Shown here piece by piece: positions 6,918 to 11,643 of a stretch of DNA of 14,448 nucleotides. Positions within the stretch are counted from its first letter, which is position 1, and every line of letters begins with the position of its first letter. A program made the translations under genes and the position numbers. The DNA is from Chthonomonas sp. UBA6659 (GTDB taxonomy: Bacteria > Armatimonadota > Fimbriimonadia > Fimbriimonadales > Fimbriimonadaceae): contig DKKT01000055.1 of assembly GCA_002455425.1 (NCBI GenBank), positions 1 through 14,448 of the forward strand. The letters are read 5' to 3'. The notes below the pieces were generated by a model that saw only the letters and a list, made by a program, of their open reading frames with translations, did not search any database and had not been told where the DNA came from.

Positions 6918-7298
6918 TTACTTGCCCTCGCCTTCCTTCGTGTCGCCCTCGTGGCTCTCGCCTTCCTTGTGGTCGTGGCCATCGGTCGTCGAGTGATCGT
7001 CCTTCTTCTCGCCGCCGGCGGTCTCGCCCGCCGTCGCGGTGCCGGCCGTTTCGCCACCCGTGGTCGCGGTGCCGGTCGTCCCGGCGGTCTCGCCACCGGT
7101 AGTCGCGGTTCCGGTCGTCCCGGCGGTTTCGCCACCGGTCGTTTCGGTCGTACCTGCCTTCTTGTCGCCACCGGTCGTGGCTTCGGTGCCGGTCGTGGCG
7201 CCGGCCGTGCTGGTGTCGCCTTCTTCCTTCTTCGCGCAGCCGGTGATCACGGCCGAGACGAGTATGCCCGCAAGGAGCAGGGTCATCCACTTCTTCAT
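6918..7298 (-). CDS. small Thr/Gly-rich repeat lipoprotein
   Basis: 126 residues, with AGGAGG at 7310-7315 lying 11 nt before the ATG. Residues 1-21 are a lipoprotein signal (MKKWMTLLLAGILVSAVITGC) whose lipobox ITGC puts the lipid-modified Cys at 21. The mature part is low complexity. KKEEGD opens it, then come two identical 13-residue units TTGGETAGTTGTA (53-65, 66-78) and a partial third, then an Asp/Glu/Lys/His tail from about 98 with four His (102, 108, 110, 116). Almost no hydrophobic residues follow the anchor, so it should be an extended, disordered surface tether; the tail could bind metal ions weakly. I do not recognise a family. It has its own promoter and structured leader and shares a terminator with the convergent CNNM gene. 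Codon use and the clear lipobox argue that this strand, not the antisense frame, is real. Confidence 0.82.
   Translation of the reverse strand: MKKWMTLLLAGILVSAVITGCAKKEEGDTSTAGATTGTEATTGGDKKAGTTETTGGETAGTTGTATTGGETAGTTGTATTGGETAGTATAGETAGGEKKDDHSTTDGHDHKEGESHEGDTKEGEGK
7041..7142 (-). repeat. 39-bp in-frame tandem repeat encoding TTGGETAGTTGTA
   Basis: Two full units and a partial third within the lipoprotein gene, covering residues 53-86. The units are identical at protein level and nearly so in DNA, differing at synonymous third positions. Such coding repeats can gain or lose units by slippage, so the tether length may vary between strains. Confidence 0.75.
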
Positions 7299-7323
7299 GT
7301 TCTTTCGAACCTCCTAGATTGCT

Positions 7324-7361
7324 TGTGGTGCACGCAAATTCACCACAGCGCCCGTAGGCGC
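7324..7361 (-). other. two back-to-back hairpins in the lipoprotein mRNA leader
   Basis: TGTGGTG (7324-7330) pairs with CACCACA (7341-7347) around a 10-nt loop. Directly adjacent, GCGCC (7348-7352) pairs with GGCGC (7357-7361) around a 4-nt loop. The transcription start predicted from the 7370-7375 -10 box is near 7362, so the second hairpin would form at the extreme 5' end of the mRNA. A 5' stabiliser, or a weak terminator for the upstream gene ending at 7386, are both possible. Confidence 0.5.
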
Positions 7362-7369
7362 ATAACAGC

Positions 7370-7397
7370 ATTGTACCGGAGGCGATTACCGGGTCAA
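7370..7397 (-). promoter_or_regulatory. sigma70-type promoter of the lipoprotein gene
   Basis: On the minus strand TTGACC (7392-7397) is followed after 16 nt by TACAAT (7370-7375), five of six matches to consensus in each box. The -35 box overlaps the last codons of the upstream gene, whose stop is at 7386-7388. This gives a leader of roughly 65 nt before the ATG at 7298 and lets the lipoprotein be expressed apart from its neighbour. It is the clearest promoter in the window. Confidence 0.72.
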
Positions 7398-7871
7398 CAG
7401 TTGGTCCACAGTTTCTTGGGGAGCCGTGACCGAAACAATCCGCCACTGCTTATCCGGGAACACCAACCACTTTGTGCCTTGCTCTTTCTGGAGCACGATT
7501 CGCACTCCCTGAAGCGTGCCGTCCATCTTCATGCCGAGATAGTCGACGTTGACCTGGGCATCGGTGACGATGCTTGCCATGTCACCCTCGATCACCGGCT
7601 CGTGCGCCGCCAGCGTCACCTCCGGCTTGCTCTGCTTGATGAACTGGGCGATGTTCCGTCGCGAGCCTGGATCCTGATCGTTGAGTTTGAACGACTGGCT
7701 CAAATATTCGAGCACACCACCGGGGCGACCGTCACGACTGGCCTGGATCGACTCTTGGATCGCCTGATCGATCAGCTGGCGGTCGGAGGGGCCGAACAGC
7801 GTCGACCGTACCACCAAGATCGCGATCAGACCGACGACGAGCCCGACGATGGCGAGAACTTTCTTGTTCAT
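7386..7871 (-). CDS. hypothetical membrane-anchored protein
   Basis: 161 residues; GGAGG at 7877-7881 lies 5 nt before the ATG. Residues 5-22 are a single membrane anchor (LAIVGLVVGLIAILVV). The remainder is predicted outside: a helical stretch DRQLIDQAIQESIQASRDG (30-48), then GGVLEYLSQSFKLND, then alternating strands ending in WLVFPDKQWRIVSVTA. A long helix followed by a curved sheet is compatible with an NTF2/SnoaL-like fold, which is inference only. No catalytic motif is visible and I do not recognise a family. It is divergent from the HMG-CoA lyase gene (56-bp gap) and upstream of the lipoprotein on the same strand, though the latter has its own promoter. Confidence 0.82.
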   Translation of the reverse strand: MNKKVLAIVGLVVGLIAILVVRSTLFGPSDRQLIDQAIQESIQASRDGRPGGVLEYLSQSFKLNDQDPGSRRNIAQFIKQSKPEVTLAAHEPVIEGDMASIVTDAQVNVDYLGMKMDGTLQGVRIVLQKEQGTKWLVFPDKQWRIVSVTAPQETVDQLLTR

Positions 7872-7914
7872 GGGAGCCTCCTTCTCAAAGTCTACGCCGA
7901 CAGGTTGCCCGGGG

Positions 7915-7920
7915 TAGCCT
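7915..7920 (+). promoter_or_regulatory. probable -10 box of a leaderless HMG-CoA lyase mRNA
   Basis: TAGCCT fits TANNNT and ends 7 nt before the ATG at 7928, so transcription would begin at or next to the start codon. The gene has no Shine-Dalgarno and no good -35 box. The same arrangement occurs at 9796-9801 on the other strand. Confidence 0.4.
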
Positions 7921-7927
7921 GCGGCTT

Positions 7928-8914
7928 ATGGTTCGGATCATCGAGGTCGGTCCTCGCGATGGCCTGCAGAACGAAGCCGCATCGATCCCGACGACATCGA
8001 AGCTTGCTTTCGTTCGCGCGCTTCTCGAATCGGGACTCCGCGAGATCGAGGTCACGAGCTTTGTGTCGCCCAAGTGGGTTCCCCAACTCGGAGACGCTGC
8101 GGAGCTCTGGCCTCCGCTCGCCGAACTCGCGAGGGAATTCGGTCCCCGATCGGTGCCGGTTCCACCGTCCGATCCCGCCGTCAAGTCCTGGGAAAGCGAG
8201 GGCGGTGAGACACCCGCGCTCGCCGACGAGCCACTCTTCTCCGCCCTGATTCCCAACGCCAAGGGCCTGGAGCGCGCGCTCGAGGTGGGTGTCCGCCGAA
8301 TCGCCGTTTTCACCGCCGCGAGCGATTCGTTCACTCGTAAGAACATCAACATGACGATCGACGAGTCCCTCGCCGTCTTTCAGGATGTGATCGCGGCGTT
8401 CCGATCCGTGGAGCCGAATGGGTGGGTTCGCGGCTACGTCAGCACCGCCTTCGAGTGCCCTTTGGAGGGGCGCGTCCTCCCGAGCGAAACCGTGCGGGTC
8501 GCCTCCCGTCTCGCCGCACTCGGCTGCGACGAAATCAGTATCGGCGACACGTTGGGTGTCGCAGCGCCGACCGAAGTACGCGCCCTGACCCGCCTCCTGG
8601 TCTCGCATATCCCGAAACCCCAGCTGGCCTACCACTTTCATGACACCCGTGGGACCGCGATCGCCAACGTGGCCGAAGCGCTCGAACAGGGCATCATGGC
8701 CTTCGATTCCAGCGCGGGTGGTCTCGGCGGATGCCCCTATGCGCCCGGTGCCGGCGGAAATGTCGCCACGGAAGACGTGGTCTACTTCCTCGAGCGCACC
8801 GGCGTTCCTACCGGGATCGATCTTCGGACCCTGGCCCAGGCGTCGCTGCCGATCCTGGAGCAACTGGGACGCCCGGTTTCGGCGAAGGCGCAACGAGCTG
8901 TCCTTTCGGCTTGA
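7928..8914 (+). CDS. hydroxymethylglutaryl-CoA lyase
   Basis: 328 residues, a TIM-barrel HMGL-like enzyme that cleaves HMG-CoA to acetoacetate and acetyl-CoA, the last step of leucine breakdown. Signature residues are present: VGPRDGLQNE (R10, D11), the barrel metal ligands in YHFHDTRG (H236, H238), N278, and the catalytic Cys C269 in the loop SSAGGLGGCPYAPGAGG. The FERTG-like end of the motif (NVATEDVVYFLERTG) is also typical. Homocitrate or isopropylmalate synthases lack this Cys loop. An insert of about 20-25 residues rich in Pro, Ser and Glu (about 72-100) follows the early barrel strands. No other leucine-degradation gene is beside it, and no Shine-Dalgarno precedes the ATG. The last 107 bp are antisense to the end of the membrane-protein gene. 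Confidence 0.93.
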   Translation: MVRIIEVGPRDGLQNEAASIPTTSKLAFVRALLESGLREIEVTSFVSPKWVPQLGDAAELWPPLAELAREFGPRSVPVPPSDPAVKSWESEGGETPALADEPLFSALIPNAKGLERALEVGVRRIAVFTAASDSFTRKNINMTIDESLAVFQDVIAAFRSVEPNGWVRGYVSTAFECPLEGRVLPSETVRVASRLAALGCDEISIGDTLGVAAPTEVRALTRLLVSHIPKPQLAYHFHDTRGTAIANVAEALEQGIMAFDSSAGGLGGCPYAPGAGGNVATEDVVYFLERTGVPTGIDLRTLAQASLPILEQLGRPVSAKAQRAVLSA

Positions 8915-9788
8915 GCGCCGCGCGCTGCGCCAAGATCAGGCCCAAGGCCGCAACGCCGACCGCGAGACCGGCGGCAAACAGCGTCGAGAGCTTCTCCGAA
9001 CGCGTCATCTGGAACTCTCGGGCATTCACCAGCAGCACCGTGAGACCGATCGGGAGAAGCGCCGGGAGCGCCCGGAGTGAAACCGGGCCCAACTGGACAT
9101 CGCCCGCAATCAACACGACGAGGAGATAGAGTGCCAACACGGGGATGATCCAAGCCAGAGTCTGCCGCGTCCGCATCTGAAATCGGAACAGGGCGACAAA
9201 GAACATCGCCAGAAAGAACAGGTCGGCCGGACCCACGTATGCCATCGCCGCCATCACCCCGCGAGGGGCCTCGGGCGCGGTCGCGACCACCTTCGGCACA
9301 CTCATCGCGACGGATTGAAACAACTCCGGACGGGTCTCGACCAGCACCTTGGTCGGGCCGGTCGGCGAGAAGACGAGGAACATGTCGAGCCCGGCCAGGA
9401 AAATGGCGACCGGCACGAGGAGGTTCTTGTCCTTGATCAAACTCATCAAGAGCGCGCCGAGTCCGAGACACCAGATCATGAGCCCGGCTTGCCCAGCAGA
9501 CAAGAGCGTCACGGCGACGAATCCCGACTCTCCGAGCGCCTTCGCGAGGAGCACCCCGCCGGCGTGGAGACCGACACCGATGGCCACCGCAAGCCCGGCC
9601 GACTTCGCCGTCCATCCATACTCCGCAGCAGCGAACAGCGCCAGTATCGGTGCCGCCACGAAGAGAATCGAGATCAAGACACTGCCGACTTGCGCCACGC
9701 CGAGCGGCACCGTCACGTAAGCGAGCGCGATCCGCAACACGAAGAGGACGGCGACGACGATCCCGAATACGGCGAGCGGACGGCGCAT
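8808..9788 (-). CDS. presenilin-like intramembrane aspartyl protease (predicted)
   Basis: 326 residues from ATG 9788; an upstream ATG at 9914 would add a non-hydrophobic Arg-rich extension and is less likely. About nine membrane helices are visible. Three presenilin/A22 signatures occur in order. D135 lies in LAGLDMFLVF, followed by SPTGPTKVLVET; human presenilin-1 has YD then PKGPLRMLVET at the same spacing. GPAD with D189 sits at the head of the next helix (GLGD in the family). PAL lies at 242-244. The family cleaves substrates within the membrane using the two Asp. Differences are Leu for the usual Tyr before D135, GPAD for GLGD, a possible extra helix after PAL, and a Pro/Gly-rich tail (about 300-326). 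I assign it by motif only. Substrate unknown; neighbours give no clear hint. The 3' end overlaps the HMG-CoA lyase gene antisense by 107 bp. Confidence 0.75.
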   Translation of the reverse strand: MRRPLAVFGIVVAVLFVLRIALAYVTVPLGVAQVGSVLISILFVAAPILALFAAAEYGWTAKSAGLAVAIGVGLHAGGVLLAKALGESGFVAVTLLSAGQAGLMIWCLGLGALLMSLIKDKNLLVPVAIFLAGLDMFLVFSPTGPTKVLVETRPELFQSVAMSVPKVVATAPEAPRGVMAAMAYVGPADLFFLAMFFVALFRFQMRTRQTLAWIIPVLALYLLVVLIAGDVQLGPVSLRALPALLPIGLTVLLVNAREFQMTRSEKLSTLFAAGLAVGVAALGLILAQRAALKPKGQLVAPSPKPGVPVAPGSAATPGPGSEDRSR

Positions 9789-9795
9789 GCCGACG

Positions 9796-9801
9796 AGTGT
9801 A
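9796..9801 (-). promoter_or_regulatory. probable -10 box of a leaderless presenilin-like mRNA
   Basis: On the minus strand TACACT is followed by 7 nt and then the ATG at 9788. There is no Shine-Dalgarno and no convincing -35 box. Spacing matches the HMG-CoA lyase case, consistent with transcription starting at the start codon. This also supports ATG 9788 rather than the ATG at 9914. Confidence 0.4.
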
Positions 9802-9912
9802 CCGATCGAATCGAAGAGGTGAGATTCGCGAACGTCTCGCCGGCGGTTGCCGCACCGCCTCCGAGAGCGAGTTCCTTGCGTCGAGCCCCCAGAAACGGCC
9901 AACATCGGCACC

Positions 9913-11541
9913 ATGAAGTTCCTTGTCTTGTCGGTAACGTTCGCGGTGGCCGCTCTGGGTATGGCCCAGGAGAGCCCCCCGCTCTTCCCCGGAACCGGTC
10001 TCCATGCCCGCGACGTCGGCCTTGAGCGCCCCGAGGCGAGACGTCTCTTCCATCAAGGCTTGGCGTTCCTCTTCGCCTTCAACCACGATGAGGCGATTCG
10101 CTCGTTTCAAGCCGCGTCGGAGATCGAACCCCGGAATCCGATGCCCTACTGGGCGATCGCGATCGCCAACGGGCCCCACATCAACAATCCCGTCGTCGAT
10201 GCCGATCACGCGAAGGCGGCTTGGGACGCCTTGCAGCTCGCCCGGGCTCACATCGGCCAGGCGAAGCCGGTCGACCAAATGCTGATCCGGGCGGCAGAGA
10301 GGCGCTATGCGATGCCTCAGCCGAGCAACCGTTCGATGCTCGACCGTGCCTACGCCGACGCCATGCGCCGCGTGTGGCGCTCAAGTCCCCAGGATCCCGA
10401 CGTCGGTGCGCTGTTCGCGGAAGCCATGATGGATCTGCGACCGTGGGACCTGTGGCGGCCCGACGGATCGCCCCAACCGGGCACGGCCGAAATCGTCGCG
10501 ACCTTGGAGCGGGTACTCCGGCTGAACCCGCGCCACCCGCTCGGAAACCACCTCTACATCCATGCGGTCGAGGCATCCCCTCATCCTGAAAAGGGCCTGC
10601 CGGCCGCCGATAGGCTCCGTGAGCTCCAGCCTGGGCTCGGGCATATGGTGCACATGCCCTCCCACATCGACGTCCGAGTCGGCGCGTGGGACAAAGCAAT
10701 TGAAGCCAACCGCCGCGCGATCCTGGTCGATGCGGCGTACCGGGCCAAGAGCCCGGACCAGAACTTCTATCGCGTCTACATGGCCCACAACCATCACATG
10801 CTCGCGTTCGCGGCGATGATGAACGGCCAGAGCAAGCGGGCGATCGAGGCGATGGACGGAATCCTCACCCTGTTCCCGGCCGAATGGCTCGAAGCCCTGG
10901 CGCCGCTGATCGATGGTTTTCTCGCGATGCCGATCGAAGTCCGCAAGCGATTCGGCCTCTGGGACGACGTCCTCGCCTACCCCGAGATGGGCCGAAGCTT
11001 CCCACTCGCGCGAACCATGCGCCATCAGGCGCGGGCCGTCGCCTACGCTGCCCAGAACCGGCTCACCGAGGCGCGGGCTGAACAGCAAGCCTTCTACAAG
11101 GCCCGTCGGGAGATCGCCCCAGGAGCCACCTTCGGCAACAACTCGGCCTCGCTGCTGTTGTCGATCGCACACCATCTGATGAACGGAGAGATCCTCCTCG
11201 CTGAAGGGAAGCTCGACGCCTCGATTCGAGAGCTCCGCAAAGCGGTCGAGTCCGAGGACCAGGTTCGCTACGACGAACCGCCGGATTGGATCCAGCCGAC
11301 CCGGCACACCTTGGGTGTCGTACTCCTCAAGGCGGGCCGCCCCGGGGAAGCCGAGCGGGTGTATCGCGCAGACCTCCAGCGACTTCCGAGTAACGGGTGG
11401 TCGCTCTTCGGGCTCGCTCAGGCCCTGGCGATGCAGGGCAAGACCAAGTCGAGCGCAGCGACTCTCCGCAAGTTCCGCGAGGTCTGGCGACACGCCGACG
11501 TCCAGATCGGCTCGTCTTGCCTATGCGTCCCGAAGCCGTAG
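9913..11541 (+). CDS. secreted tetratricopeptide-repeat protein with histidine cluster
   Basis: 542 residues. ATG 9913 is chosen because a signal peptide starts there (MKFLVLSVTFAVAALGMAQE, cleavage near AQ|E); ATG 9847 would bury it. No clear Shine-Dalgarno. TPR-like helix pairs are seen at about 40-75 (RLFHQGLAFLFAFNHDEAIRS region), 190-235, 258-275, 425-450 and 465-520. The central segment is rich in spaced histidines: HLYIHAVEASPH (213-224), HMVHMPSHIDVRVGAW (244-259) and HNHH (292-295). This belongs to a TPR family found in Acidobacteriota, Planctomycetota and relatives whose function I do not know; the conserved His and the HMPSHI motif suggest metal binding, which is inference. It ends with CLC near the C-terminus. 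It is divergent from the presenilin-like gene (124-bp gap) and converges on the beta-propeller gene. Confidence 0.88.
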   Translation: MKFLVLSVTFAVAALGMAQESPPLFPGTGLHARDVGLERPEARRLFHQGLAFLFAFNHDEAIRSFQAASEIEPRNPMPYWAIAIANGPHINNPVVDADHAKAAWDALQLARAHIGQAKPVDQMLIRAAERRYAMPQPSNRSMLDRAYADAMRRVWRSSPQDPDVGALFAEAMMDLRPWDLWRPDGSPQPGTAEIVATLERVLRLNPRHPLGNHLYIHAVEASPHPEKGLPAADRLRELQPGLGHMVHMPSHIDVRVGAWDKAIEANRRAILVDAAYRAKSPDQNFYRVYMAHNHHMLAFAAMMNGQSKRAIEAMDGILTLFPAEWLEALAPLIDGFLAMPIEVRKRFGLWDDVLAYPEMGRSFPLARTMRHQARAVAYAAQNRLTEARAEQQAFYKARREIAPGATFGNNSASLLLSIAHHLMNGEILLAEGKLDASIRELRKAVESEDQVRYDEPPDWIQPTRHTLGVVLLKAGRPGEAERVYRADLQRLPSNGWSLFGLAQALAMQGKTKSSAATLRKFREVWRHADVQIGSSCLCVPKP

Positions 11542-11545
11542 AGAA

Positions 11546-11641
11546 CCCGCGCGCCGGCCCAGAGGCCACACCCTGGGCGGTGAGCCGGGATCCAGGTTCA
11601 GCCTGGATCCCGGCTCACCGCCTCTTGCCCCGGCGCGCGGG
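11546..11641. terminator. nested long inverted repeat, bidirectional terminator between convergent genes
   Basis: The inner stem is 21 bp and perfect: 11576-11596 with 11602-11622 around a TTCAG loop, including a GGATCC-containing core. The outer stem is 12 bp and perfect: CCCGCGCGCCGG (11546-11557) with 11630-11641. It fills the 102-bp gap between the stops at 11541 (plus) and 11644 (minus). There is no T-tract, so it is not a textbook intrinsic terminator, but placement argues for 3'-end formation or mRNA protection for both genes. Confidence 0.72.
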
Positions 11642-11643
11642 AA

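Noticed and set aside
7041..7142. Tandem repeats considered as a CRISPR array
   Set aside because: Repeats are contiguous without spacers, in multiples of three, and lie within a lipoprotein coding frame.
8782..10278. 498-codon minus-strand open frame
   Set aside because: It overlaps the presenilin-like gene in another frame and runs antisense into the TPR gene; Arg/Gly-rich with no membrane segments or motifs.
10381..11493. 370-codon minus-strand open frame
   Set aside because: Antisense shadow of the TPR gene, which has a signal peptide and family motifs.
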